Assembly: GCF_042654605.1 (NCBI RefSeq)
Contig: NZ_JBHSGT010000014.1
Coordinates: 1 to 64,000 of the forward strand
DNA length: 64,000 nt
From: Enterococcus_I eurekensis
GTDB lineage: Bacteria > Bacillota > Bacilli > Lactobacillales > Enterococcaceae
Direction of reading: 5' to 3'
In this document: piece by piece, positions 15,023 to 23,519 of the stretch
Layout of the letters: each line of letters opens with the position of its first letter
Position numbering within the stretch: position 1 is the first letter of the stretch
Position numbers and translations under genes: made by a program
Notes under the pieces: model-generated
Seen by the model: only the letters and a program-made list of their open reading frames with translations
What the model was told of the DNA's origin: nothing
The model's database searches: none

Positions 15023-16867
15023 GTGGCGAGAATTCCAGAGCAAGTGATTGATGATATTCGTAGTCGTACAAATATTGTCGAGATTATTGGTCAATACGTT
15101 CAATTAAAAAAATCAGGTGGTCATAATTACACCGGATTATGCCCGTTTCATAATGAAAAGACGCCTTCCTTTTCTGTCGCAGAAGATAAACAGTTTTATC
15201 ACTGTTTTGGTTGTGGTCGAGGTGGAAATGTTTTTCGCTTTATGGAAGAAATTGAAGGCTTAAGTTTTTCTGAAGCGGTTTTTCGAGTGGCCGAAATTGA
15301 ACAAATCCCAGTTGATGAGAGATTTCAACAAAAGTCTTTCGAATCAAGTGACTCTTCAAAAACAAAACAACTGATTACATTACATGAAAAAGCCGCCGAA
15401 GTGTATCATCATTTATTGATGAATACTGCGATGGGGGAAGCTGCACTTAATTATTTATTAAAGCGCGGATTAACGGAAGAACTTATTACCGAATATGAGA
15501 TTGGTTTTGCGCCTGCTCAACGAGAGTTTTTAGAAAAAGTTTTTCAAAATGAAGAACTTTCGATGGGACCGCTAGCTGATTCAGGCTTATTTGTTCAACG
15601 TGACGATGGAAGCTTGCTTGATCGATTTTACCAAAGAATTGTCTTTCCGATTCGTAATCCACAAGGGAAAACGATTGGCTTTTCAGGACGTTGGTTCGAA
15701 ACAGAAGATTTTTCAGCAGAGAATCAAGCCAAGTATTTGAACAGTCCGGAAACAGAAATCTTTAATAAGCGTGAAATCCTTTTTAACTTAGATAAAGCTA
15801 GAGGGGCGATTCGTAAAGAAGGCGAAACAATTTTATTTGAAGGGTTTATGGATGTTTTAGCGGCTTGGCAATCAGGAATTCAAAATGGGATTGCGACGAT
15901 GGGAACAAGTTTAACCCACCAGCAAGTGGCTGCGATTGAGCGTTTATCATCAAGTGTTGTTTTTGCCTATGATGGGGACAATGCCGGGATTGAAGCGACA
16001 AATCGAGGCATCGATTTAGTCAAGGAAGTTAGTAGTTTAAATATTGCGATTTTGAGTTTTCCAGAGCGTTTAGATCCGGACGATTATATTCGAAAATACG
16101 GAGCAGAAGCATTTGTTAAGCTGGCTAAACACGGTCGCGAGACGGTCTTTAGTTTTAGAATGGCTTACCATCGATTGAATCGAAACTTAGCCAATGATAA
16201 AGAGCAACTGGATTATTTGGATATGATTTTGGAAGAATTAGTCGCAGTCGATTCCTTAATTGAACAAGATCGCTACTTAACGCAGCTTTCAACTGAATTT
16301 AAAGTCAGCCGAGAAGCCTTGCAACAACAATTGCGCCAAATCAAACAGCAAAATCGTCAACAGCGATTAGCCAATCGACCAAACGCGATAGAACCGCCGC
16401 AAGAGGTTTATACCGAACCTGTGATTCATCGCAAAAAAACGCAAATTGAAAAGGCGGAAGAATTACTTTTATACCGACTTTTTAATGAAGAAGGTTTTAA
16501 TCAGCGATTCAAAAATTATCCTGTCAATTTTCCACATGAGAACTATCAGGAATTGTATTTGTTATTCGATACGTATTTAGCAACGGAAGTAACATTTGAT
16601 GTCGCCCGTTTTTTAGATTTTTTACAAAAGGAAGAATTGAGACAACTCGTTATCCAAATCGCTAGTTTGAATGTTCCTAAGGAGAGCAATGAGCAAGAGT
16701 TACAAGACTTGTTACGCATGCTTCAAAAATCAACGCTGTTAGAAGAAATTCAAGCAAAAAGACTGCAGCAACAAATGGCGAGTCAAACCGGTAACCAACA
16801 GTTAGAATTGGAACTTGCGATTGAAATTATTAATTTAACAAAGCAACTAAAAGCAGTAGCACAATAA
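15023..16867 (+). CDS. dnaG: DNA primase DnaG
   Basis: Makes the RNA primers for chromosome replication. The 614-aa protein has a CHC2 zinc finger (C40, H43, C61, C64), a TOPRIM catalytic core with ILFEGFMDVLAA and FAYDGDNAG (about residues 270-325), and a C-terminal helicase-binding domain. The start is GTG at 15023, set by a perfect AGGAGGTG eight bases upstream. It forms an operon with rpoD 15 bp downstream, the classical macromolecular-synthesis operon. A terminator-like hairpin in the leader may limit expression. Confidence 0.97.
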   Translation: MARIPEQVIDDIRSRTNIVEIIGQYVQLKKSGGHNYTGLCPFHNEKTPSFSVAEDKQFYHCFGCGRGGNVFRFMEEIEGLSFSEAVFRVAEIEQIPVDERFQQKSFESSDSSKTKQLITLHEKAAEVYHHLLMNTAMGEAALNYLLKRGLTEELITEYEIGFAPAQREFLEKVFQNEELSMGPLADSGLFVQRDDGSLLDRFYQRIVFPIRNPQGKTIGFSGRWFETEDFSAENQAKYLNSPETEIFNKREILFNLDKARGAIRKEGETILFEGFMDVLAAWQSGIQNGIATMGTSLTHQQVAAIERLSSSVVFAYDGDNAGIEATNRGIDLVKEVSSLNIAILSFPERLDPDDYIRKYGAEAFVKLAKHGRETVFSFRMAYHRLNRNLANDKEQLDYLDMILEELVAVDSLIEQDRYLTQLSTEFKVSREALQQQLRQIKQQNRQQRLANRPNAIEPPQEVYTEPVIHRKKTQIEKAEELLLYRLFNEEGFNQRFKNYPVNFPHENYQELYLLFDTYLATEVTFDVARFLDFLQKEELRQLVIQIASLNVPKESNEQELQDLLRMLQKSTLLEEIQAKRLQQQMASQTGNQQLELELAIEIINLTKQLKAVAQ

Positions 16868-16882
16868 AGGGGGACTTCTCTC

Positions 16883-17989
16883 ATGTCAGAAGAAATGAAA
16901 GTAGCCTACGATAAAGCGGTCGTAGCATTTATTAAAGAAAATAAACCCAAAGGTCAAGTCGTTTATGATGAGTTATCAAATCAATTGGCAACACCTTATG
17001 AATTAGACGCAGATGCGATGGATCAACTGATTCAAAAAGTTGAAGATGCAGGCATTAGCGTTGTTGATGAAAATGGGGAACCTTCTATTCATAGTTTGAA
17101 AAAAGATGAAAAAGAAGAAAAGAAAACGGCACATGAAGATTTATCTGCCCCAACAGGTATCAAAATCAATGATCCTGTTCGTATGTACTTAAAAGAAATC
17201 GGTCGTGTCTCTTTATTAACAGCGCAAGAAGAAGTTGCTTTAGCCTTAAAAATCGAGGAAGGCGACCAAGAAGCAAAACAAAAACTAGCGGAAGCGAACT
17301 TGCGTTTAGTTGTAAGTATTGCGAAACGTTATGTTGGTCGTGGCATGCAGTTCTTAGATTTAATCCAAGAAGGAAATATGGGATTAATGAAAGCTGTTGA
17401 AAAATTCGATTACCGTAAAGGATTTAAATTCTCGACTTATGCAACATGGTGGATTCGTCAAGCAATTACACGTGCGATTGCTGACCAAGCAAGAACCATT
17501 CGTATTCCAGTTCATATGGTTGAAACAATTAATAAATTGATTCGTATCCAAAGACAATTACTACAAGACTTAGGACGCGAACCGACACCAGAAGAGATTG
17601 GTGCAGAGATGGATTTACCAACTGAAAAAGTTCGTGAGATTCTAAAAATCGCACAAGAGCCAGTCTCATTAGAAACACCGATTGGTGAAGAAGATGACTC
17701 GCACTTAGGTGATTTCATCGAAGACCGCGATGCAACAAGTCCAGCAGAACACGCGGCTTATGAATTACTAAAAGAGCAATTAGAAGATGTTTTAGACACA
17801 TTAACTGATCGTGAAGAAAATGTTTTACGTTTGCGTTTCGGAATTGATGATGGTCGTACACGTACTTTAGAAGAAGTCGGCAAAGTTTTCGGTGTCACTC
17901 GTGAACGGATTCGTCAGATTGAAGCAAAAGCTTTACGTAAACTACGCCATCCATCACGTTCAAAACAATTAAAAGACTTCTTAGAATAA
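16883..17989 (+). CDS. rpoD: RNA polymerase primary sigma factor RpoD (SigA)
   Basis: The housekeeping sigma-70 factor, 368 aa, typical of Firmicutes. Region 1.1 occupies about residues 1-80; region 1.2 starts at NDPVRMYLKEIG; region 2 contains FDYRKGFKFSTYATWWIRQA for -10 recognition; region 4 ends with the helix-turn-helix TLEEVGKVFGVTRERIRQIE for -35 recognition. The promoters picked out in this window follow its TTGACA/TATAAT consensus. It is cotranscribed with dnaG. Confidence 0.98.
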   Translation: MSEEMKVAYDKAVVAFIKENKPKGQVVYDELSNQLATPYELDADAMDQLIQKVEDAGISVVDENGEPSIHSLKKDEKEEKKTAHEDLSAPTGIKINDPVRMYLKEIGRVSLLTAQEEVALALKIEEGDQEAKQKLAEANLRLVVSIAKRYVGRGMQFLDLIQEGNMGLMKAVEKFDYRKGFKFSTYATWWIRQAITRAIADQARTIRIPVHMVETINKLIRIQRQLLQDLGREPTPEEIGAEMDLPTEKVREILKIAQEPVSLETPIGEEDDSHLGDFIEDRDATSPAEHAAYELLKEQLEDVLDTLTDREENVLRLRFGIDDGRTRTLEEVGKVFGVTRERIRQIEAKALRKLRHPSRSKQLKDFLE

Positions 17990-18000
17990 ACAAGTTTCAA

Positions 18001-18035
18001 AAGGCTGTGGTCCTTGATCACAGTCTTTTTTCTTA
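18001..18035 (+). terminator. Terminator of dnaG-rpoD
   Basis: AAGGCTGTG pairs with CACAGTCTT and is followed by a T run. Confidence 0.85.
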
Positions 18036-18160
18036 TGATAGCTTACAGTTAAATAGTGGGTACTCAATGGAACTTAATGTAAACGTAATCGAATAAGTCT
18101 TTTATAATTGCAGAAATTATGTTAGATTTATTTCTGTATAATGAAAAAGGAGTCAAGAAT

Positions 18161-20110
18161 GTGATAAAAAAATGTCCTCATTGTGAATTCGAGCCCATAC
18201 AGGATCAATTGATTTGTCCAAATTGTGGAGCAGAATTAAACGAAAATGTTTCAGAAGAAATTCAAACGACTCAACCAGTAGTTGAGGAAATCAACGATAA
18301 TATTAACTGGTCAAACTATCAAGACATACCCTTAGGTTCCGTGATGGAACATTTTAACGAGGTTATTGAAGAAGAGGAAGAACCAGTTGCAGAAGAAGTT
18401 TCAGTCGAAGGTGATTCTGAGCCGATAAAAGAAGAAAAAGAGACGAACGATTCTGCTTCAATTGAAGAAGATGAACTGTCAGATAACCCGATTTTGGCGG
18501 CCTATATTCGTCGCCATCGCGAAGGTTTACCAGAAGATGAGCTTTTAGCAGCGATTGAAAAAAATCAAGAAAAAGCAGAAGAAATAACAGAAGAAATAAC
18601 AGAAGAAATAACTTCAAATGAAGAAGCGTCTGCTGTCGAAGTAGAAGAAATGCTTAAAGTAACGGAATCGACGGATGAGTTAGCGAACCAAGCGAAATCA
18701 GAGACTTCACAAGATAGTGAAGAAATTTCAGAGCCAACTGTTGAGCTGACTGAAACGGCACCCGTTAGTGAAGAAGCGGTTATCGAAGATTCACACATTT
18801 CAGAAATTGATAAAGCGTTATCGCTCATTTCACAATTTGAGGAAAAGGCTGAATCTGAAAAGACAGTTGAGTCGGTAGAAGTTGTGGAAGAAGTCGAAGT
18901 AGCTGAGCAAGTAGAACCAGTGATTGTAAGAGAAGAGCCGATAGATGAAGTCACTTCGGATATCATTTTAAACGAATCAGAAGTAGAATCAAAATCAGAA
19001 GCGACTGTTTCTGATCAACCAATACCATCGCTGAAAAAAAACCGAAAAAAACTCATATATACATTAACGGCAGCAGGCCTAATTGCAGTAGCCAGTGGTG
19101 GCTGGATGTATTATGATGCCCAACAAAAGGCTGAAGCTGCTCGTCAAGAACAATTACGTATTGATAGCGAGCTGACAGAAGCGAAGGCACAATTACTTGA
19201 TTTTTATTTAGCTGATGACCACGAATTTGTCAAACCAGATAAAACATTAGCGATGTTAAAAGAGACGCAAAAAAAATTAGAACCGTATCGTTCAGAAGAA
19301 GCGTATACTGAAATTGATCCAATCGTTCAAGATTTATATACAAAATTAACCAAAATTGAAAGCTTGAACAGTTATTTTACGGCACCAATCATTGTCGGCA
19401 ATCAATTAGTTCAAGATGTTCACATCAAAGATGAAAGCCCAATTGTCATAGAAAACATTTCTGGTGAAGGATCCTTTGCCACATTATTTAATGAAGCCTT
19501 ACAGTATGGGAAGATTGAAGTTCAAAAAGTAACATCTGCTAAATTAGCGGTTGAGGACATTAGCCGCTTTTATCAAGATGAAAAACTGGATAAAGCCTTA
19601 ACGCGTAAAGACTTTGATATGGCTAAGAAACAAGTTGATGAATTATTTGATATTTCAACGAAAGAAACGTTACAAAATCAATTAAAACCAATTGAAAAGG
19701 CACTCGCTACTAGAGAAGAGCAAGAAAAAGAAGTTGCACGTATTGCTGCTGAGAAAAAAGCAGAAGAAGAGCGTCAAGCAGCGCTTCAACAACAATATTC
19801 GGCTTCAGAAATCTTAAGTCCAAACACACCAACGAATCGGAACAATCAACCAATTATTAGTTCGCGTCAAAGTGATATCAATGATGTAAATAATCCGGCT
19901 TGGGTTTGGGCACCAGGTGTCTATGATCAAGTCATTGATACATTAATGAGTCGTGGAAATATTGTTGCTGGTCGTTTTTACGTCGTACCCGCTAGAATTG
20001 AAAATGGCGAAGGCTACTATCATTTATATGCAACAAATGCATCGAAGAGTGATACGTACTTAGTCACGATTAATGCCAAAACAGGTTATTTTAAAGGAAA
20101 TGGCGGTTAA
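18161..20110 (+). CDS. mapZ: MapZ-like division-site protein with zinc ribbon
   Basis: A 649-aa bitopic membrane protein. Residues 1-30 hold a zinc ribbon (CPHCEF...CPNCGAEL). A very acidic, Glu/Val-rich cytoplasmic stretch of about 270 aa follows, with a tandem EEIT triplet. One membrane segment lies near residues 290-310, then a coiled-coil-rich external region and a C-terminal domain with NPAWVWAPGVYDQVIDTLMS and ENGEGYYHLYATNAS. This layout and the C-terminal block fit MapZ (LocZ), which marks mid-cell and guides FtsZ in streptococci and enterococci. Start: an ATG at 18119 is in frame, but AAAGGAG is eight bases before the GTG at 18161 and a TATAAT (18137-18142) lies between them, so I take the GTG. 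MapZ identity is from recognition, not a search. Confidence 0.75.
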   Translation: MIKKCPHCEFEPIQDQLICPNCGAELNENVSEEIQTTQPVVEEINDNINWSNYQDIPLGSVMEHFNEVIEEEEEPVAEEVSVEGDSEPIKEEKETNDSASIEEDELSDNPILAAYIRRHREGLPEDELLAAIEKNQEKAEEITEEITEEITSNEEASAVEVEEMLKVTESTDELANQAKSETSQDSEEISEPTVELTETAPVSEEAVIEDSHISEIDKALSLISQFEEKAESEKTVESVEVVEEVEVAEQVEPVIVREEPIDEVTSDIILNESEVESKSEATVSDQPIPSLKKNRKKLIYTLTAAGLIAVASGGWMYYDAQQKAEAARQEQLRIDSELTEAKAQLLDFYLADDHEFVKPDKTLAMLKETQKKLEPYRSEEAYTEIDPIVQDLYTKLTKIESLNSYFTAPIIVGNQLVQDVHIKDESPIVIENISGEGSFATLFNEALQYGKIEVQKVTSAKLAVEDISRFYQDEKLDKALTRKDFDMAKKQVDELFDISTKETLQNQLKPIEKALATREEQEKEVARIAAEKKAEEERQAALQQQYSASEILSPNTPTNRNNQPIISSRQSDINDVNNPAWVWAPGVYDQVIDTLMSRGNIVAGRFYVVPARIENGEGYYHLYATNASKSDTYLVTINAKTGYFKGNGG

Positions 20111-20118
20111 TTAAATAC

Positions 20119-20186
20119 TTGTGAGACCCTCTTATTTTCGATATGATAGGTAAATACACTTATCACGAAAAATAAGGGGGTTTTTT
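20119..20186 (+). promoter_or_regulatory. Terminator hairpin carrying the azlC promoter and ribosome binding site
   Basis: ACCCTCTTATTTTCG (20126-20140) pairs with CGAAAAATAAGGGGGT (20166-20181) and is followed by T residues, so it can terminate mapZ transcription. The 3' arm includes AAGGGGG, the azlC ribosome binding site. A promoter TTGTGA-17-TATGAT (20119-20147) would start transcripts near 20154, inside the loop, leaving the site free. Confidence 0.55.
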
Positions 20187-20187
20187 A

Positions 20188-20895
20188 ATGGAAGTTTCGG
20201 AATTCAAGCCATCGTTTCGCGATGGGGTTAAGGCTTGTGTCCCGACTATTCTAGGTTATTTAGGCATTGGTTTTGCCATGGGAGTTGTTGGTAAAGGAAT
20301 TGGTTTAAGTGTCTTTCAAATTTTTTTGATGTCATTGATTGTTTATGCCGGCAGTGCACAATTTATTATTTGTGGCATGTTGGCAATTCAAGCGCCAATT
20401 TCATCGATTATAGTGACAGTCTTTTTTATTAATTTACGTCATTTTTTAATGAGTCTTTCGGTGGCTCCTTATTTTCAAAAAGCGGGTTTGCTTGAAAATA
20501 TAGGCATCGGTTCGCTCTTAACGGATGAATCATATGGGGTGTTAACGACATATACGCGACAAAATCGTCCAATTAGTGTTCCTTGGATGAACGGCCTTAA
20601 TTTATTAGCTTATGCAGTTTGGGTGGTTTCCACTGTTTTAGGCGGGATACTCGGCCGTTTCATATCAAGTCCAGAAAATTTTGGCTTGGATTTTGCTTTA
20701 GTAGCAATGTTTTTAGGTTTGTTTCTATTTCAAATGGAAGCAGAATTAAAACGAGGTGTTAAGAAAACAATCCTTGTTTTAATTAGTGTCTGCGCTAGTT
20801 TGTATTTATTAATGATTTGGACAACACCAGAATTTGCCGTCATCGTATCGACAATCATTGGTGCAACGATTGGAGGCATAATGAATGACAAATAA
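20188..20895 (+). CDS. azlC: AzlC family branched-chain amino acid exporter, large subunit
   Basis: A 235-aa membrane protein of the AzlC (LIV-E) family, which with AzlD exports branched-chain amino acids or their analogues. It has about six membrane segments; the N-terminal FRDGVKACVPTILGYLGIGF and the AQFIICGMLA and INLRHFLMSLS blocks are characteristic. The next gene, azlD, overlaps it by 11 bp, so the two are translationally coupled. The genome also encodes ilvD and ilvBNCA in this window, so an exporter for the same amino acids is fitting. Confidence 0.9.
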   Translation: MEVSEFKPSFRDGVKACVPTILGYLGIGFAMGVVGKGIGLSVFQIFLMSLIVYAGSAQFIICGMLAIQAPISSIIVTVFFINLRHFLMSLSVAPYFQKAGLLENIGIGSLLTDESYGVLTTYTRQNRPISVPWMNGLNLLAYAVWVVSTVLGGILGRFISSPENFGLDFALVAMFLGLFLFQMEAELKRGVKKTILVLISVCASLYLLMIWTTPEFAVIVSTIIGATIGGIMNDK

Positions 20896-21205
20896 TTATT
20901 GGTTATTAATTTTAGGTGCGGGGTTGGTTACATGGCTACCACGAATTTTACCGTTCGTCATTTCAAGAAATGTCACCTTTTCACCACGTTTTCGTCAAGT
21001 GTTAGATTACTTGCCATTATGTATTTTAGCGGCTTTATTATTCCAAAGTTTGTTAACAATCGAAGACGGGGGACTACCAAGATTAAAATTAGAAGAAACA
21101 CTTGCTTGTATTCCCACATTTTTAGTCGGATATTATACAAAAGATTTGATGAAGATTGTGATTACAGGTATTATAACAATAGCACTTATTCGCTTAATCG
21201 GATAA
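20885..21205 (+). CDS. azlD: AzlD family branched-chain amino acid exporter, small subunit
   Basis: A 106-aa protein with three to four membrane segments (LLILGAGLVTWLPRILPFVI at the start), of the AzlD family that pairs with AzlC. It overlaps azlC by 11 bp. CvfB starts 26 bp downstream and may be read from the same transcript. Confidence 0.9.
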   Translation: MTNNYWLLILGAGLVTWLPRILPFVISRNVTFSPRFRQVLDYLPLCILAALLFQSLLTIEDGGLPRLKLEETLACIPTFLVGYYTKDLMKIVITGIITIALIRLIG

Positions 21206-21230
21206 ATCTAGAAGGAATGAGGAAATAAAT

Positions 21231-22106
21231 ATGAAAGAATTAACAGGATCGATTTTTAGCGGTATTATTATCGATGAAAACGAAAAAGCTTACTTTGTCC
21301 AAAAAGAGGGCATAACTTTTCGCTTAGATAAAGAAGAAGGCGAGCATAAATTAGGCGAAGCAGTCGAAGGTTTTGCTTATCAAAATCAAAATCAAGACTG
21401 GCGTTTGACGACGGTTTTACCAGAAAGTCGTAAAGGCCAATATGCCATTGGTGAAGTGACCGATTCACGTCGCGATTTGGGTGTATTCGTTAATATCGGC
21501 TTAAAAGATAAAGACGTTGCCGTATCTTCAGACGAATTGCCTTTAATGCGCGAATTATGGCCTAAAAAAGGTGACAAATTGATGATCGCCTTGAAAGTCG
21601 ATGACAAAGATCGTTTATGGGGCACAATTGCCGATGAGAAATTCTTCCAAGCCATGGGTCGTGCTGGAGATGAGACATTCTTAAATAAAGATATTAAAGG
21701 GATGGTTTACCGTTTAAAAATGGTCGGAAGCTTCATCATTACAGAAGATAACTACTTAGGCTTTATTCATCCGTCTGAGCGTTATCAAGAACCGCGTCTA
21801 GGTGAAGAAGTTTCAGGTCGTGTGATTGGTGTGCGCCCAGATGGGGTGCTAAATATCTCATTAAAGCCAAGAGCACACGAAGCAATTGGCGATGATGCGT
21901 CAATGATTTTAGCCTTCTTAACAAGAGCGCCTGAACATCAAATGAATTATACTGATAAGTCAGCACCAGAAGATATTCAAAAAATGTTTGGTATTAGTAA
22001 AGGGCAATTCAAACGTGCTTTAGGGAATTTAATGAAACAACGCTTAATTGAACAAAAAGATGGGATTACGCGCTTAACACAAAAAGCAGAAGAAAGCATT
22101 GATTAA
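21231..22106 (+). CDS. cvfB: CvfB family S1 RNA-binding protein
   Basis: A 291-aa cytoplasmic protein of the CvfB/YitL family with S1-type RNA-binding folds in its first two thirds (GEVTDSRRDLGVFVNIGLKD near residue 75; GRVIGVRPDGVLNISLKPRA near 200) and a winged-helix domain at the C-terminus (GISKGQFKRALGNLMKQRLI). In Staphylococcus aureus CvfB affects virulence gene expression. GAGGAA precedes the ATG. Confidence 0.88.
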   Translation: MKELTGSIFSGIIIDENEKAYFVQKEGITFRLDKEEGEHKLGEAVEGFAYQNQNQDWRLTTVLPESRKGQYAIGEVTDSRRDLGVFVNIGLKDKDVAVSSDELPLMRELWPKKGDKLMIALKVDDKDRLWGTIADEKFFQAMGRAGDETFLNKDIKGMVYRLKMVGSFIITEDNYLGFIHPSERYQEPRLGEEVSGRVIGVRPDGVLNISLKPRAHEAIGDDASMILAFLTRAPEHQMNYTDKSAPEDIQKMFGISKGQFKRALGNLMKQRLIEQKDGITRLTQKAEESID

Positions 22107-22142
22107 TTCGACTGATTTTTAGTCCGAAATTGGGAGGGTATT

Positions 22143-22808
22143 ATGAAAAAATGTTTGCGTTTGTTGGTACTAACGAGTCTCTTTCTTATGATTAGTGCTT
22201 GTAGTTCTGAAGCAGGTAGCACGAATCATTCGTCTCAAGGCGAAGATAAGATAGAAGAGGTTAATCAATCAGCTGAACAATCTATTAAGGTAGATAAGAA
22301 GCTTTTAAATGTCGAAGTTACTTTGCCAGCGATGTTCGTTGAAAAAGGCGAAGAAATGGGTGAGGTGCTAAAATTAACCGATGAGGATAAAGAGAACGGT
22401 ATTTCAAAAAAAGTTGAAAATGCAGATGGTTCAATCACGTTTACAATGAGTAAAGCTAAGCATAAGGAAATGTTGCAAGAAATGCAGACAGGTGCTGAAG
22501 ACGTTATTAACGAATTATTGAATGACGAAAACTTTACTTCATTTAAAGAATTGACTTTTGATAAAAAATTGCGAAATCTGAAAGTCTCTGTTGATCGAGA
22601 GGCTTTTGAAAATAGTTTTGATGGTTTTGGTGTGTTGGGATTAGTCTTTTATTCATTATTCTATCAGGTATTAGATGGTCGAACAGAAGAAGAAATTCAA
22701 ATGGATGTCACTTATATTGATGTATTAAATCAAGAAGTTTTTGACACAGCGAGATTCCCGGATGATATTAAAAACTCAGACAACGAAATGGTAGAAGAAA
22801 ATCAATAA
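22143..22808 (+). CDS. Predicted lipoprotein of unknown function
   Basis: A 221-aa protein with a lipoprotein signal peptide (KKCLRLLVLTSLFLMISAC; lipobox ISAC, lipidated at C20). The mature part is acidic and hydrophilic and probably sits on the outer face of the membrane. I recognise no domain. GGGAGGG precedes the ATG. It follows cvfB by 36 bp and may be cotranscribed with it. Confidence 0.8.
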   Translation: MKKCLRLLVLTSLFLMISACSSEAGSTNHSSQGEDKIEEVNQSAEQSIKVDKKLLNVEVTLPAMFVEKGEEMGEVLKLTDEDKENGISKKVENADGSITFTMSKAKHKEMLQEMQTGAEDVINELLNDENFTSFKELTFDKKLRNLKVSVDREAFENSFDGFGVLGLVFYSLFYQVLDGRTEEEIQMDVTYIDVLNQEVFDTARFPDDIKNSDNEMVEENQ

Positions 22809-22828
22809 TTGAACTTGAAGATAAATAG

Positions 22829-22857
22829 CATTCTCATTGTGTATCTAATTGAGAATG
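22829..22857. terminator. Inverted repeat between the lipoprotein gene and fur
   Basis: CATTCTCA and TGAGAATG form an 8-bp perfect stem. No T run follows, so it may be a weak terminator or a protein-binding site. Confidence 0.4.
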
Positions 22858-22893
22858 AAAAATGCTTAATATGAAAAGTTTTCTGTTGTTCGC

Positions 22894-22962
22894 TTGTTAA
22901 TTTGAGGTCGCTACTTTATAATAGTTCTTGTGTACAAAGATTATACATTAGAATCATTATAA
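22894..22962 (+). promoter_or_regulatory. fur promoter with a PerR-like box
   Basis: TTGTTA and TATAAT (22894-22899, 22917-22922) are 17 bp apart. TTAGAATCATTATAA at 22948-22962 differs from the PerR box TTATAATnATTATAA at one base and lies just downstream of the start of transcription. Bacillus subtilis fur is under PerR control, so PerR repression is a reasonable reading. Confidence 0.55.
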
Positions 22963-22979
22963 ATAAGGGTGAGAGAAAA

Positions 22980-23447
22980 ATGAATATTACAGATTCTTTA
23001 AAGAAAACGAAGACACAATTACATGAATCAGGATTTAAATTAACTCCTCAACGAGAAGCGACCTTATTAGTCTTATTAGAAAATGAAAAGGACCATTTAT
23101 CAGCAGAAGAAATTTATTTCTTTGTTAAAAAGAAAAATGCAGATATTGGTTTGGCGACTGTTTATCGGACACTTGAAATCTTAACGGATATTAAAGTGGT
23201 CGATAAAATTAGCTTTGACGATGGCGTTGCCCGTTATGATTTAAGAAAAGAAGGCGCAACCCATTTCCATCATCATTTATTATGTTTAGAGTGTGGAAAT
23301 ATTGAAGAAATTGAAGAAGACTTATTAAGAGACGTCGAAGAAATTGTTGAACGTGATTTTTCTTTTTTTGTTAAAGATCATCGCTTAACTTTTCATGGGA
23401 TTTGTCGAGAGTGCCAAAAAAAAAATAAAAGCGAAAACCGACTCTAA
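22980..23447 (+). CDS. fur: Ferric uptake regulator Fur
   Basis: A 155-aa metal-dependent repressor. It follows Bacillus subtilis Fur closely: KLTPQREAT and HLSAEEIY in the winged helix, GLATVYRTLEILT, and RYDLRKEGATHFHHH in the metal-binding hinge. Two CXXC pairs (CLEC near residue 101 and CREC near 141) hold the structural zinc. I chose the ATG at 22980, preceded by AAGGGTGAG; the frame is open further upstream, but that stretch contains the promoter. The adjacent xerD is also found next to fur in Bacillus, which supports Fur over PerR or Zur. Confidence 0.92.
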   Translation: MNITDSLKKTKTQLHESGFKLTPQREATLLVLLENEKDHLSAEEIYFFVKKKNADIGLATVYRTLEILTDIKVVDKISFDDGVARYDLRKEGATHFHHHLLCLECGNIEEIEEDLLRDVEEIVERDFSFFVKDHRLTFHGICRECQKKNKSENRL

Positions 23448-23468
23448 TGAGAAGTTTTCGCTTTTTTC
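23427..23468 (+). terminator. Terminator of fur
   Basis: AAAAGCGAAAAC pairs with GTTTTCGCTTTT, with T residues after. The fur stop codon lies in the loop. Confidence 0.8.
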
Positions 23469-23519
23469 TTTTGTGAACTATTCGAAAGGGTGAAAATTTG
23501 GTATGATAAGGAGTTGAGA

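Noticed and set aside
18363..18966. Leu-rich and Ser-rich minus-strand frames within mapZ
   Set aside because: They arise from the Glu-rich low-complexity codons of the real gene on the other strand.
20899..21228. Plus-strand 109-codon frame over azlD
   Set aside because: It is out of frame with azlD, which has the family's membrane segments and is coupled to azlC.
22980..23447. PerR or Zur instead of Fur
   Set aside because: The residues around the hinge and helix match Fur, and xerD is the next gene as in Bacillus.
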